Below, one piece after another: positions 1-9,189 of a stretch of DNA of 64,000 nucleotides. Within the stretch, counting starts at the first letter, position 1; each line of letters begins with the position of its first letter. The position numbers were made by a program, and so were the translations under genes. The notes under the pieces were generated by a model. That model was given only the letters and a program-made list of their open reading frames with translations. It was not told the origin of the DNA and searched no databases. Location: NCBI RefSeq assembly GCF_000741525.1, contig NZ_JGYP01000005.1, positions 109,990 through 173,989 of the forward strand, written 5' to 3'. The stretch comes from Bifidobacterium bohemicum DSM 22767 (GTDB taxonomy: Bacteria; Actinomycetota; Actinomycetes; Actinomycetales; Bifidobacteriaceae).

Positions 1-1
1 G

Positions 2-1504
2 AACATGAGCTACATGTTTTACGCAAATTCAGCGTTGGACAATGTCAGAGGTCTTTCGAAGTGGGATGTGTCGAGCGTCACGGACATGAGCTTCATGTTC
101 GACAATGATTCGACGTTGACTGATATCGATTTGTCCAGTTGGGACACGCGTGGCGTTACCAATTTCGTTGCCATGTTCCCGGCAAATTTGTCGGTGTTGC
201 GTGTGGGTCCGCTTACGAGGCTTTACGAGGGATCTTTTGTTTTTGAGCCTTCGGATGGTGGCGTGGCGGAGTCGGCCGGTTATACGGGTCGTTGGACCAG
301 TGGTGACGGTTCGTGGGTGAGCAGTGTGGACAAGGGCAGCGACAAGGCTCAGTTGGCGGCGAAGACGCAGGAGGCCGGGTTCCGGGGCGGCACGTTCGTG
401 TGGCAGCAGTATGCGGATGTGTCGTTCGACAAGAACGCGCCGCAGGGCGTGTCGGTGTCGGGCGACCCGTTGTCCGTGCACATGGTTGGTCCGGACGCGG
501 CCGGGTTCAAGGTGCCGGAGTCGGCCAGGGAGCCGTATAAGGCCGAAGGGTACCGGTTTGCGGGCTGGGCTCTGAACAGGGAGGCCGGTCGCAGAGGCGT
601 GCTCAAGGCGGGTGACGTGATTCCAGGTCTGACGCGTGGGGTGAAGGTGACCTTGTACGCGCAGTGGGCGAAGCCGTCGTCGCCGGTGGAGCCGTTGCCG
701 GTTGAGTATCGTGTGCGGTATGTGGCGAACGAGCCGGCCGGCCTGTCGGCGACAGGCAGTGTGGCCGATGACGTGTTCCGGGTGGATCCGCCGTATAAGG
801 GTTCGGATCTGGTGAACCGCGCGCGCAAGGTGTCGGGCAACTCCTATGTGCTTGACGGCTACCGGTTCACGGGTTGGAACACGAAGGCGGACGGCAAGGG
901 CGTGTCGTACCGGCCGGGCGTGGAGGCATCGTTGATGCCGGGGGTGACGACCCTGTACGCGCAGTGGGCGAAGGTCGTTGTGCCTTCGGTCCCGTTGACT
1001 CCTGCGAATCCGTCGCCTGCGGCTCCTGCGGCGCCCGGTAATGCCGCGGTCGTGGCCGCGGCAGCCGTGGCTGGTCCGTTAGCCTTGGCCGCTGCCCCTA
1101 CGGCACCCGCTGTGGCCCCTGTGCCGGCCCAAGACAGTACGGTTCCGTCGAGGCCGTTCGCCCGTCCTTCGTGCATGCCGGATAATGTGGCGCGCCGGTT
1201 TGAGTCCCATAAGGCCGGTGTGTCAAGACCTGTGTCCTGGGATGAAAGCCAGTTCGCTTCGGCGGGTACCGTGTCGTTGGCGGCACAGTGGACGGATGCG
1301 GATTATGCTGGTCTGCCGCGGTGCGCGACCGCCGGTTCCGATACGGGTTCTGGTCCTGCGCTGTTGGACTATCGCGGGATTGGGTTGTGCATGTCGGCGT
1401 TGGTGCTGCTCATGGCTTTGATGTTGTTGTTCGCGCTCAGGAACCTCCGCCCAGTGCACACTGCGCGTCACCGTGATCTGCGGTTCGCCAAGCTAGTGCT
1501 GTGA
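2..1504 (+). CDS. BspA/InlB-type surface protein, 3' part (5' truncated by window)
   Basis: The frame is open at the left edge, so the true start lies outside the window. About 500 residues are visible. The first 60 carry BspA-type (DUF285) units, recognised by the NMSYMF and DMSFMF signatures with SSWD/SKWD between them. Two InlB B-repeats follow (about residues 150-220 and 235-322), each ending in LYAQWAK. Next comes a Pro/Ala-rich stretch typical of wall-spanning segments. The C terminus has one membrane segment (about residues 460-480) and a short basic tail, but I see no LPXTG signal, so anchoring is probably by the membrane helix. Such proteins act outside the cell in adhesion or host contact. 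The specific ligand cannot be told from the sequence. Two terminator-like hairpins follow immediately. Confidence 0.85.
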   Translation, partial: NMSYMFYANSALDNVRGLSKWDVSSVTDMSFMFDNDSTLTDIDLSSWDTRGVTNFVAMFPANLSVLRVGPLTRLYEGSFVFEPSDGGVAESAGYTGRWTSGDGSWVSSVDKGSDKAQLAAKTQEAGFRGGTFVWQQYADVSFDKNAPQGVSVSGDPLSVHMVGPDAAGFKVPESAREPYKAEGYRFAGWALNREAGRRGVLKAGDVIPGLTRGVKVTLYAQWAKPSSPVEPLPVEYRVRYVANEPAGLSATGSVADDVFRVDPPYKGSDLVNRARKVSGNSYVLDGYRFTGWNTKADGKGVSYRPGVEASLMPGVTTLYAQWAKVVVPSVPLTPANPSPAAPAAPGNAAVVAAAAVAGPLALAAAPTAPAVAPVPAQDSTVPSRPFARPSCMPDNVARRFESHKAGVSRPVSWDESQFASAGTVSLAAQWTDADYAGLPRCATAGSDTGSGPALLDYRGIGLCMSALVLLMALMLLFALRNLRPVHTARHRDLRFAKLVL

Positions 1505-1532
1505 TCATGAGCGTGTGATCAGTTGTGCTCAT

Positions 1533-1560
1533 GGGTACGGCTGGGTTTCCAGCCGTACCC
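1533..1560 (+). terminator. Perfect 12-bp hairpin after the surface protein gene
   Basis: GGGTACGGCTGG (1533-1544) pairs fully with CCAGCCGTACCC (1549-1560) around a GTTT loop, 28 nt after the stop codon. There is no T-run, as is common for actinobacterial terminators. Confidence 0.7.
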
Positions 1561-1569
1561 TGAATAAGA

Positions 1570-1610
1570 GGCGCTCGTGCCCGGTCTTGATGACGAGGGG
1601 CACGGGCGCC
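1570..1610 (+). terminator. Second hairpin, 13-bp stem
   Basis: GGCGCTCGTGCCC (1570-1582) pairs with GGGCACGGGCGCC (1598-1610) with one G-T pair, 9 nt after the first hairpin. Two hairpins in tandem form a strong double terminator. Confidence 0.6.
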
Positions 1611-1899
1611 TTCCGGTATCCATAAGGCTCGATCCGCTCGATGTTCGTCAAGTTACGCGTTCGTGGTGTAGCCGTTGGGGTCTCGGCCGCCATGTGACTG
1701 ACGAATACCGTTATCGTGCACTGGCAGATGTAGCCGTTTAAATTTCGATGCCGTCATGTGCATTGCCATAATGATCCAACCTTGTCTGTTGTCTGCTCCA
1801 TGAGGTTTAGAGAGTGTCCTGCGATGTCGATGGTACCCGGCACGTCTCGTTCCATGCCTCGTGTATACTTGCGATTGTCGTCGGGTTGGCCGTCGGCAC
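1611..1899. other. Intergenic region before tRNA-Gly
   Basis: No gene is seen. A TATACT hexamer at 1864-1869 is placed about 30 nt before the tRNA and could be its -10 element. I found no convincing -35. Confidence 0.4.
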
Positions 1900-1973
1900 G
1901 CGGATGTAGCTCAATGGTAGAGCCTCAGTCTTCCAAACTGATTACGCGGGTTCGATTCCCGTCATCCGCTCCA
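1900..1973 (+). tRNA. tRNA-Gly (anticodon TCC), CCA encoded
   Basis: A full cloverleaf is visible. The 7-bp acceptor stem is GCGGATG/CATCCGC with discriminator T, followed by encoded CCA at 1971-1973. The D arm is GCTC/GAGC. The anticodon stem TCAGT/ACTGA holds the loop CTTCCAA with anticodon TCC. The T arm contains GGTTCGATTCC. It decodes GGA/GGG. No tRNA neighbours and no integrase gene are present, so there is no sign that this tRNA has served as an attachment site here. Confidence 0.96.
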
Positions 1974-2073
1974 CACCGCAGGGTCGCGGAAACGTTGGGA
2001 TTCCAAGCTTTGAAAATCACGGTTAGGCCATTTAGTCATTCATGCTTGGTTGAGGCTGCAGGTTTTGAGCAAC

Positions 2074-2123
2074 CCGATTCAGCCTGAGTCAGTGTGATTT
2101 CGGCCGATTCAGTCCGATTCAAA
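2074..2123. repeat. Five degenerate 10-bp tandem units with core GATTC
   Basis: The core pentamer occurs at 2076 (GATTC), 2086 (GAGTC), 2096 (GATTT), 2106 (GATTC) and 2116 (GATTC), exactly 10 bp apart, mostly as YGATTCAG. It lies about 250 bp upstream of the membrane protein gene at 2371 in otherwise gene-free DNA (1974-2370). All cores face one side of the helix, as in a multi-site protein-binding array. Confidence 0.75.
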
Positions 2124-2370
2124 CTGCGGTTAAGGCCGAATGCACCTAGAATTGTCGAACCGACCCGATAATCGGTTTATTCTCGAACGAATTGCTCTGA
2201 AAGACGGATCGTACGGATTCGTGACTTGCCGCAGTTGGGTCTGTCTCATTCCCTCTCTTATTTCCTGATGCTGAGGTAAAGTGTTGCGGTGTCCTTGGGG
2301 TTGTTCAGGGGCGAGTATTGGATGACAGGGGCGCTCAATCGCGTCTGAGCAAATCAGCGAGGCATGGTCG

Positions 2371-3114
2371 ATGAGTCACGAAGGTTCAAAGGGCAACGTG
2401 GTTGGCGCGCTTGAGACGAACACGCATGACCCCGCCCCGGTTTCGTCCAATGCGGGCAACGAGGTTGTCGAGATCGTGGAGGGCAAAGTCGAGAAAGTCA
2501 GCGTCTCCAAGCATCCTGAAGCGTCGATTCCTCAGACGGAACTGTCTTTGGCCGACATTCAGCGCAGCCAGTCGCATCCGGTTCGTTGGGCTGTGTTCTT
2601 CACGGCCCTGTTCTTGGCCATCATCGCCCCATATTGGATCGGACGGAATTTGGCAGTGGATCACACCGCGCGTGTTATGCGTGTGTTGGGTATATTCGCA
2701 CCGCGGGGGCTGGCGTTCGTTTCCTGGACGGTGACGGTGGTGCTGTTCGCGACTGTCGCGCTGTCGATCGTTGAGGAGCACGCATGGCTGTGGCGCGTGC
2801 TGATGCTGTTCGTGTTGACCGTCGAGCAGCTCATGGCGGGCGTGTGCCTGCTACGGTTCGATTTTTGGCATTCGACGTATGTCGTGTACGGGGAGCGGTC
2901 GGCATTGCCGGACGCGGTGAACTTGGGCATTGTGGCTGCGTTGTTTGCCGTTGCCGTCTATGCGGTGCTGTTTGTGGGGCTCTTGATCGGCGTGAAAAGG
3001 ACCTCGCCGCTGAACGTGCTGACACGCAGTTGGGCGGCGTTCCTCATGTTCTTTGTCATTGAGGTCGTGGCGCTGCTGATCGTGCTGTTCGGCGGACTGC
3101 TGGCCGTGGTCTGA
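2371..3114 (+). CDS. Hypothetical five-segment membrane protein
   Basis: A 247-residue protein. The first 70 residues are hydrophilic and probably cytoplasmic. Five hydrophobic segments follow, at about residues 72-92, 110-132, 138-160, 178-200 and 218-245. I do not recognise a family motif. It stands alone, after the tRNA and the 10-bp repeat array, and the next gene is over 1 kb away. The start ATG is chosen because the charged N-terminal region fits and no longer start is apparent. The ribosome site is weak (a GAGG 11 nt upstream). Confidence 0.7.
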   Translation: MSHEGSKGNVVGALETNTHDPAPVSSNAGNEVVEIVEGKVEKVSVSKHPEASIPQTELSLADIQRSQSHPVRWAVFFTALFLAIIAPYWIGRNLAVDHTARVMRVLGIFAPRGLAFVSWTVTVVLFATVALSIVEEHAWLWRVLMLFVLTVEQLMAGVCLLRFDFWHSTYVVYGERSALPDAVNLGIVAALFAVAVYAVLFVGLLIGVKRTSPLNVLTRSWAAFLMFFVIEVVALLIVLFGGLLAVV

Positions 3115-3578
3115 AGTGTCGTCGCAGATGCTCTGATGTGGTTGCTATGGGGCGCAAGCCGCTTCTGCAGCGACCGCAGCATCCATATGCGTCTACTGCG
3201 ATTCGTGTCGAAACTGTTCGCTTGACATGCATACATGTTGTCCGCCTGTTTTTCCGGCATAAGTGCTGTTTCATACGGAAAATGGAATATCGGTGACGGA
3301 CTTATGGCCGATGCGACCGCGATGGGCGGTGCTGATTGCCGAGCGGCGCCTTCGGCTCGTTGCCCGGCGGTGCCCTGTGAAATACGCGGGTGAGTACACG
3401 CCAAGTTTTAGGTGTACGTAGAGGCGTGGATGAACGTGCTTGAACGATACGAGGCATGCGTTATCTTAGCCGTAGCCCGCCCGTCTCCCGACCGCATCGG
3501 CCCAGATTGCCACCGGCACGCTTAACGAAAGGGAACACGCAAAGCAGTCACGCCAGCAGCAAAACCGTCACTGGCCGG

Positions 3579-3714
3579 TTTTCGGCAGGAACGTGTGGCT
3601 ATGCCGAAAATAGGCCATTTGGACCCCGTAATTGGCTGTTTTTCGGCATAATCGAGCGACTGTGCCGAAAATGGGTCATTTGGGGGGGGGGCGCTAATTG
3701 GCTGTTTTTCGGCA
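3579..3714. repeat. Alternating inverted 9-mers TTTTCGGCA / TGCCGAAAA
   Basis: TTTTCGGCA lies at 3579, 3640 and 3706; its complement TGCCGAAAA lies at 3602 and 3663. Each pair is separated by the same offset (23 bp start to start), so two 32-bp hairpins can form, and a third half-site follows. The blocks between them also match: AATTGGCTG precedes the second and third half-sites. Confidence 0.85.
3682..3691. repeat. G10 homopolymer tract
   Basis: Ten consecutive G lie between the second hairpin and the third half-site of the inverted-repeat array. Runs of this length are prone to slipped-strand change and to sequencing error. Confidence 0.9.
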
Positions 3715-3852
3715 GGAACAATAAGGTTGCTGTGAATTCACCGTCGCGTACGCGTCTTTCCCGTTGCTGAAAGTCCGCCGACCACAGAAAGTCGCAGTGG
3801 CGATGACTGAAAACGGCATGGATGTGGTCCGGTTGCGGGTGCAAGGATGGGT

Positions 3853-3973
3853 GGAGGTGTGTGTGCAAGGACGGGGGAACTGCGACTTTACGTGTATGGC
3901 TAATGGTGCCCGCCGTCCGGAGGTGTGGATGCAGAGACAGGGAGGTGTGTGCAAGGAGGAGGGGAACTGCGAC
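3853..3973. repeat. Two imperfect 30-bp direct repeats
   Basis: Both copies share the blocks GGAGGTGTGT, GCAAGGA and GGGGAACTGCGAC, at 3853-3886 and 3941-3973, start to start about 88 bp apart. They lie upstream of rpsO. No function is evident. Confidence 0.7.
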
Positions 3974-4168
3974 GAGTGCAGAGAATGAGGGCTGGGATGG
4001 AGCGGACGCGTATCCATTGCTGACGAATGTTTTGGGTGTGGAGTCGTGTCGGTGCATTCATCCACACATCTGCGTACAATGAAAACTTGGCGTGTACTCG
4101 CCCGCGGATTTGAGAGCGCTGTCGGCAATGGGTCGATGGCACCGCGCAGCAATCACAAGGAGGATGCC

Positions 4169-4438
4169 GTGGCACTTACGGCTGAGGAAAAGCACGAGAT
4201 TATCACGAAGTATGCGACGCACGAAGGCGACACGGGTTCCCCTGAGGTTCAGGTTGCCCTGCTGAGCAAGCGTATTGCTGACTTGACTGAGCATCTGAAG
4301 ACCCATCAGCATGATCACCACTCACGTCGTGGCTTGTTGCTGATGGTCGGTGATCGCCGTCGTCTGCTCGATTACCTCAAAGGCGTTGACATCAATCGCT
4401 ACCGTGCGCTGATTGAAAAGCTCGGCTTGCGTCGATGA
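4169..4438 (+). CDS. rpsO: 30S ribosomal protein S15
   Basis: An 89-residue protein of exact S15 length, reading [11 protein letters not shown] at the N terminus and ending in EKLGLRR. S15 binds the central domain of 16S rRNA early in 30S assembly. Conserved family residues are seen: the TGSPEVQVA block (residues 20-28), [15 protein letters not shown] and the DYLK segment. The start is GTG at 4169, not an upstream ATG, because AAGGAGG sits at 4157-4163 with ideal spacing and the protein then has the family length. It is followed by a terminator and by pnp, the usual rpsO-pnp order. Confidence 0.98.
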   Translation: MALTAEEKHEIITKYATHEGDTGSPEVQVALLSKRIADLTEHLKTHQHDHHSRRGLLLMVGDRRRLLDYLKGVDINRYRALIEKLGLRR

Positions 4439-4450
4439 CTCTATTTTCAA

Positions 4451-4480
4451 GTGCCCGAACCTTCGAGGTTCGGGCGCTTT
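4451..4480 (+). terminator. rpsO terminator
   Basis: GTGCCCGAACC (4451-4461) pairs with GGTTCGGGCGC (4467-4477) around TTCGA, followed by TTT, 13 nt after the rpsO stop codon. Confidence 0.85.
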
Positions 4481-4844
4481 GCGATGGTATGGCGCTCGAC
4501 GAACAGTGGTTTGTTGGACGCCGGACGAAACGCGAAGAATACGCCAAAGGGTTTGGTCGTGTTTTCGTTTGGTGAGCAGTATGAGAAGCGGTCGCAGGTA
4601 AGGGCAGTTGAGGCGCCTAGGTAGAGTAGAAGTATAAATGAACGCGGGGAGACGGCGATACCCTAATGTCGGTGGCCGTCGAAAACCGCAATGTTGTAGC
4701 AGATGTGACTGAAAAAGTTAAGCTGCGGCGCTTGAGATGAGAGCGGCGTGCGACGGGTTTGCCGTGGACGAGCAAGGTTCCAAGTGTCGGCAGAGCATTT
4801 TTGAGGCATGTAGGTAATAGGAAATTAGACAAAGGAGGAACCCT
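4481..4844. other. pnp leader/promoter region
   Basis: This 364-bp stretch has no gene. It must hold the pnp promoter and 5' leader. In enterobacteria pnp autoregulates through its leader; I see no equivalent long hairpin that would prove this here. Confidence 0.4.
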
Positions 4845-7574
4845 ATGGAGGGTCCCGAAATCAAGGCCGTGGAGGCCGTAATAGATAACGGTTCATTCGG
4901 CAAACGCACCCTGCGTTTTGAGACGGGTCGTTTGGCTCAGCAGGCCGACGGTGCGGTTGCCGCCTATCTGGACGACGATTCGATGGTCCTTTCGACCACC
5001 ACCGCCGGTTCCAGCCCGAAGGAGAACTACGATTTCTTCCCGCTGACGGTGGACGTGGAAGAGAAGATGTACGCCGCCGGCAAGATTCCCGGCTCATTCT
5101 TCCGTCGCGAAGGCCGTCCTTCGAACGAGGCGATTCTGGCCTGCCGCATCATCGACCGGCCGTTGCGTCCGCTCTTCCCGCACACACTGCGCAACGAGGT
5201 GCAGGTCGTGGAGACGGTGCTCGCCTGCAATCCCGATGACGCTTACGACATGATCGCACTGAACGCTGCGTCCGCGTCCACCATGATTTCCGGCCTGCCC
5301 TTCGAAGGCCCGGTCTCCGGTGTGCGTCTGGCACTGGTGGATGGACAATGGGTCGCCTTCCCACGCTGGAGCGAGCGTGAACGGGCCGTCTTCGAGATCG
5401 TCGTGGCAGGTCGCGTGATCGACAACGGTGACGTGGCAATCGCCATGATCGAAGCCGGTGCCGGCAAGAACGCGTGGAAGCTCATCTATGACGAGGGCCA
5501 GATCAAGCCCGATGAGGAGGTCGTCGCCGGCGGTCTCGAGGCTGCGAAGCCGTTCATCAAGGTCATTTGCGAGGCTCAGGACGAACTCAAAGCCAAGGCC
5601 GCCAAGGAAACCAAGGAATTCCAGCTCTTCCCGGAGTATACGGACGAGCTTTACGCCCGCATCGACCAGATTGCGCACGCCGATCTCGACCAGGCCTTGT
5701 CGATTGCGGAGAAGCTGCCGCGTCAGGATCGCATCCATGAGATCAAGGAAGGCGTTCGCGCCCAGCTTGCCGACGAGTTCACCGACATGGACGATGCCGA
5801 GAAGGACAAGGAACTCGGCAACGCATTCAAGGAGCTGCAACGCCAGATCGTGCGTAAGCGCATCCTCACGGAGGACTTCCGCATCGACGGACGTGGCCTG
5901 CGTGACATCCGCACCCTTTCGGCCGAGGTCGACATCGTGCCGCGAGTGCACGGCTCGGCGCTCTTCCAGCGCGGCGAGACTCAGATTCTCGGCGTTACCA
6001 CCTTGGGCATGCTCAAGATGGAGCAGACCATCGATGCCATTTCCGGCCCCTCGACCAAGCGCTACATGCACGAGTACGAGATGCCGCCGTATTCGACGGG
6101 TGAGACCGGCCGTGTCGGCAGTCCCAAGCGCCGCGAGGTCGGCCACGGTGCTTTGGCTGAGAAGGCCCTTGTGCCGGTGCTGCCCAGCCGTGAGGAGTTC
6201 CCATACGCCATCCGTCAGGTCTCCGAGGCCATCGGTTCCAACGGTTCGACCTCAATGGGCTCCGTGTGCGCCTCAACGCTTTCATTGCTGGCCGCTGGTG
6301 TGCCGCTGAAGGCTCCGGTCGCGGGCATCGCGATGGGGCTGGTATCCGGTGACGTGGACGGCAAGCACATCTATAAGACCATGACCGACATTCTCGGCGC
6401 CGAGGACGCGTTCGGCGACATGGACTTCAAGGTCGCCGGCACCTCCGAATTCATCACCGCCCTTCAGCTGGACACCAAGCTCGACGGCATCCCCGCCGAC
6501 GTGCTCGCGGCGGCTTTGAACCAAGCCAAGGAAGCCCGCACCACCATTCTCGAAGTGATCGACGAATGCATCGACGCCCCGGCCGAAATGAGCCCGACCG
6601 CGCCGCGCATCATCACCACCCACGTTCCGGTCGACAAGATCGGCGAGATCATCGGCCCCAAGGGCAAGATGATCAACCAGATCCAGGAGGACACGGGCGC
6701 TGACGTGACCGTGGAGGATGACGGCACCATCTATATCGCCTCCGAAGGCGGCGACGGCGCGCAGAAGGCCAGGGAGACAATCGACGCGATTGCGAACCCA
6801 CATGTTCCCGAGGCCGGCGAGACCTTCAACGGCAAGGTCGTGAAGACCACCAGCTTCGGAGCGTTCGTCAACCTCACCCCCGGCACGGACGGGCTGCTGC
6901 ACATCTCGCAGATTCGCAACCTTGCGGGCGGCGAGCGTATCGACGCGGTCGAGGACGTGCTCAAAGAGGGTGACACCGTCGAAGTGATCGTGCAGGGCGT
7001 GGATGACCGCGGCAAGATTTCGCTGGCCGTGCCTGGTTTTGAAGACCAGGAGTCCGGTGCCCGCGAAGGCGACCGTGGGCGTGGCCATGATGAGTGGCGT
7101 GGCGGTTCGCGTCGTGACGATCGTGGTTTCCGTGGGCGTGGTGGCCGCGACCGTGACGTTCGTCGTCGCGCCGATCGTGATGATCGTCGTGAGCCCCGTC
7201 GCGTCGATGATTTCGTGCCTGAGGTCGAAGAGGGCTTTGAGGTCGACGAGGCCGATTTTGAGGATCGTCCGCGTCGCCGTCGGGAGGATCGTTCTGAGCA
7301 TTATGCCGAGCGTTCGGATCGCGATTTTGAGGATCGTCCACGTCGTCGCCGCGAAGACCGTGATGACGACACCGACCGTGACGATCGTCGTTCGGTGCGC
7401 CGTTCCGAGCATCGTTCTGAGCGCCGTTCCGGTGGCTACCGTGGTGGTCGCCGTGATCGCAACCCTCGTTATGCGACCGACGATCACTATGATGATTACC
7501 GTTCGGATCGCGAAGAGCGTAGCGAACGTCCGCGCCGTCGGATTCGTCGCGACTTCGATCCGTTCGATGACTGA
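4845..7574 (+). CDS. pnp: Polynucleotide phosphorylase with long RDR-rich tail
   Basis: A 909-residue PNPase that degrades RNA 3' to 5' with phosphate, releasing nucleoside diphosphates. Order: first RNase PH-like domain (about 15-155), helical linker (about 250-335), second catalytic RNase PH domain (about 340-560, with RRDxxG-type [17 protein letters not shown]), KH domain (about 588-650, with [10 protein letters not shown]) and S1 domain (about 658-730, with [11 protein letters not shown]). The last 170 residues form a low-complexity Arg/Asp/Glu tail with the unit [13 protein letters not shown] twice. Most PNPases are near 700 residues, so the tail is extra; it resembles RNA- or partner-binding tails of RNase E. 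The start has AAAGGAGG 8 nt upstream. The tail is codon-biased to CGT/GAT, which creates long meaningless antisense frames. Confidence 0.98.
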   Translation: MEGPEIKAVEAVIDNGSFGKRTLRFETGRLAQQADGAVAAYLDDDSMVLSTTTAGSSPKENYDFFPLTVDVEEKMYAAGKIPGSFFRREGRPSNEAILACRIIDRPLRPLFPHTLRNEVQVVETVLACNPDDAYDMIALNAASASTMISGLPFEGPVSGVRLALVDGQWVAFPRWSERERAVFEIVVAGRVIDNGDVAIAMIEAGAGKNAWKLIYDEGQIKPDEEVVAGGLEAAKPFIKVICEAQDELKAKAAKETKEFQLFPEYTDELYARIDQIAHADLDQALSIAEKLPRQDRIHEIKEGVRAQLADEFTDMDDAEKDKELGNAFKELQRQIVRKRILTEDFRIDGRGLRDIRTLSAEVDIVPRVHGSALFQRGETQILGVTTLGMLKMEQTIDAISGPSTKRYMHEYEMPPYSTGETGRVGSPKRREVGHGALAEKALVPVLPSREEFPYAIRQVSEAIGSNGSTSMGSVCASTLSLLAAGVPLKAPVAGIAMGLVSGDVDGKHIYKTMTDILGAEDAFGDMDFKVAGTSEFITALQLDTKLDGIPADVLAAALNQAKEARTTILEVIDECIDAPAEMSPTAPRIITTHVPVDKIGEIIGPKGKMINQIQEDTGADVTVEDDGTIYIASEGGDGAQKARETIDAIANPHVPEAGETFNGKVVKTTSFGAFVNLTPGTDGLLHISQIRNLAGGERIDAVEDVLKEGDTVEVIVQGVDDRGKISLAVPGFEDQESGAREGDRGRGHDEWRGGSRRDDRGFRGRGGRDRDVRRRADRDDRREPRRVDDFVPEVEEGFEVDEADFEDRPRRRREDRSEHYAERSDRDFEDRPRRRREDRDDDTDRDDRRSVRRSEHRSERRSGGYRGGRRDRNPRYATDDHYDDYRSDREERSERPRRRIRRDFDPFDD

Positions 7575-7637
7575 TCGTTGATTTGTCGCCGGTTGAACCT
7601 ACTTGTGAATATGGGTTTGACCGGGTGGGACGCTGAT

Positions 7638-7670
7638 AAAGGGGCACGCTTTGTGATGGCGTGCCCCTTT
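7638..7670 (+). terminator. pnp terminator
   Basis: AAAGGGGCACGC (7638-7649) pairs with GCGTGCCCCTTT (7659-7670), a perfect 12-bp stem with a 9-nt loop, followed by C and a short T-poor stretch. Confidence 0.85.
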
Positions 7671-8149
7671 CGTTGTGAGCGTGCCGGAGTTTGTGTACAT
7701 GAGAGGGTCGCATGCAGGTGGGGTAATTACGGGCCTGTGAGTTTGCATGGTGGGGTGGGTGGGTGCGAGGTTGCATATTACCGAATATGTACGCGCACAG
7801 GTTCGTAGTACAGACTCACGGTGCAGGGAGTTGTGCTCGTGCAAAGTCGCAAAGGTTCTGGGAGTTGTGCTCCTGGTTGTGGGCATACGACCGTGAAAGT
7901 CATATGTCTGAAAAGTTAGACACCTGAGCAAATCTTACGTATCGGGTGTATGTGACGGTAGAGTGCCTGCAAGCTGATGTTCTGCCGGCGCCCCATTATG
8001 CGAACCGTATTATGGCAAGACTGCATATGGTAGATATATCCGATTTCAAAGGTGGGGAAACCACGGTTTTTACATATGGAAACCGTGCGGAATGAGCCGG
8101 TGCGGAGCTTTCGGAGCGATGTGGCTTCACTGTAATAATTAAAAACAGT

Positions 8150-8400
8150 GCAAACCGAAGAGACGGGGAATAGACGAAAGCGCACGAAGAGCGAGCCTGG
8201 GGCGGTTGGGCTTGGGCGGAAGCGAATCGTTGAGCGAGCCGTTGAGGGCGCACCGGTTGGATGATTGCCATGAGACTGCGACATGTAAGCATACGTGAGT
8301 TGCTAGAGACGTGTTGGCATCTTGCGAGAGGTACGGGTGACCGTGAACCAAGGTGGCACCGCGGGCATAAGTAGCTTGTCCCTTGTCCCTTGTCCTTGAT
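8150..8400 (+). ncRNA. T-box riboswitch (orphan, no clear target)
   Basis: The T-box signature AAGGTGGCACCGCGG is at 8350-8364, where the UGGN bulge would pair with the NCCA end of an uncharged tRNA. Upstream at 8190-8216 is a Stem-I-like apical hairpin (CGAGCC/GGCTTG around a G-rich loop, preceded by an AGAG-type segment). Downstream, CCTTG repeats (8375-8396, a 7-bp unit TTGTCCC about three times) can pair with CAAGG at 8349-8353, as expected for the terminator or sequestrator switch. I could not fix the specifier codon by eye. T-boxes normally precede aminoacyl-tRNA synthetase or amino-acid genes; none lies downstream on this strand. Confidence 0.72.
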
Positions 8401-8461
8401 TGTAGAGATAGCCAGGGTGGGCTTTCGCCGCCGAATTGGATAAAACCTGTAGGGGGCGCTT

Positions 8462-8506
8462 ATGAATGTCGTGAGCGAAGCAATGTGGGAGGGGCGGTTG
8501 TCGTGA
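8462..8506 (+). CDS. Possible 14-residue leader peptide after the T-box
   Basis: ATG at 8462 opens MNVVSEAMWEGRLS and stops at 8504-8506, with an AGGGGG stretch 7 nt upstream. Its stop overlaps the GTG of the next small frame as GTGA, the arrangement of translationally coupled genes. It could be a coding remnant or chance. Confidence 0.25.
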   Translation: MNVVSEAMWEGRLS

Positions 8507-8658
8507 GCGACATATGCCAGTGGCTCCAAGAGCTTGGCGGGTACGATGCTTGCCGTCTGGTCCGCAGACTGCGACGTTTGGCTTCGCAGGAGCGATGCCG
8601 AGCCTTGATGAAGTCCGTGGTTGTGCCGAAACGTGTCGGTATCGTCGTGCGCCGATAA
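8503..8658 (+). CDS. Possible 51-residue small protein after the T-box
   Basis: GTG at 8503 has GGGAGGGG at 8487-8494 with 8-nt spacing. The product begins SDICQWLQELGGYDACR, is Arg-rich (pI basic) and has no membrane segment. I do not recognise it. It is the only frame after the T-box with a good ribosome site, so it is the best candidate for the regulated gene, or the start of a decayed one. Only its position and ribosome site support it. Confidence 0.3.
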   Translation: MSDICQWLQELGGYDACRLVRRLRRLASQERCRALMKSVVVPKRVGIVVRR

Positions 8659-9097
8659 TGCGTGGAACATTGCCGATCGGCTGAACGCCATTGAAGCTCT
8701 CCGCCGAGTGAGTGCCGTGTCGAACCACTGTTTCCTTTTCGAAAGCGCCGAGGTCGACTAATGCATGGGGCGCAATGATATCGGCTTTGTTTCGGGGCTG
8801 GTTAGTGTGCGAGTTGATCGTCTGCGAGACATGCTCGAGTTCTCGCAAATGATGCATGTTGGTCCAATGGTTCAGAGCATGTTTGCGGAAGGCAAGGATG
8901 CGCTTGACGTGATTGACCGACAAAACGATGCAATTGCTGGCGGTGTTGACGATGTGGTGGATGAATCAACTTTGCAAGCGTGCGATTGTGTACCACTGAG
9001 GCATATTTCGCTACGGTGTGCATGGTCGGGTGGATGCTCATGTCCTTGGTATAGTCGGTTGTGCAGGGCGATGTGGAAGAAGTCGGGGAACATGCCG
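8659..9097. other. Gene-poor region between T-box and tad locus
   Basis: Open frames exist on both strands (for example 8765-9193 on + and 8303-8923 on -), but none has a recognisable domain, a credible ribosome site or consistent codon use. It may be a decayed gene formerly driven by the T-box. Nothing else is identified. Confidence 0.4.
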
Positions 9098-9140
9098 CGA
9101 CACGCCTCAAATGTGGATAACCGCAAACATTGGGTCACAG
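9098..9140 (+). promoter_or_regulatory. Flp-pilus element with perfect DnaA box (tadZ copy)
   Basis: CGACACGCC at 9098-9106 and TTGGGTCACAG at 9130-9140 flank 23 nt that contain TGTGGATAA (9112-9120), a perfect DnaA-box sequence. The same bipartite element with the same spacing stands upstream of flp (13590-13632) and, on the other strand, of the cpaB-like gene (60447-60405). Its end lies 49 nt before the tadZ ATG. Confidence 0.8.
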
Positions 9141-9189
9141 TGGTGGTTGCGGTTTGTCCACTGACGGTGAAGGCCTGTTCAATGTTCGT

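Larger units (their letters stand above)
3115..4168. other. 1-kb gene-free region rich in short repeats
   Basis: No coding frame here has convincing codon use or homology. It holds alternating inverted 9-mers (3579-3714), a G10 run (3682-3691) and a 30-bp imperfect direct repeat (3853-3886 and 3941-3973). A TACAAT at 4075-4080 could be the -10 of the rpsO promoter. Confidence 0.6.

Noticed and set aside
5094-7776. Long open frames antisense to pnp (5094-6146, 6282-7487 and 6961-7776 on the minus strand)
   Set aside because: They mirror the strongly biased codons of pnp and its Arg/Asp tail, have no ribosome sites and match no family.
8303-8923. 206-codon minus-strand frame opposite the T-box
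   Set aside because: It crosses the T-box antisense, and has no recognisable domain or ribosome site.
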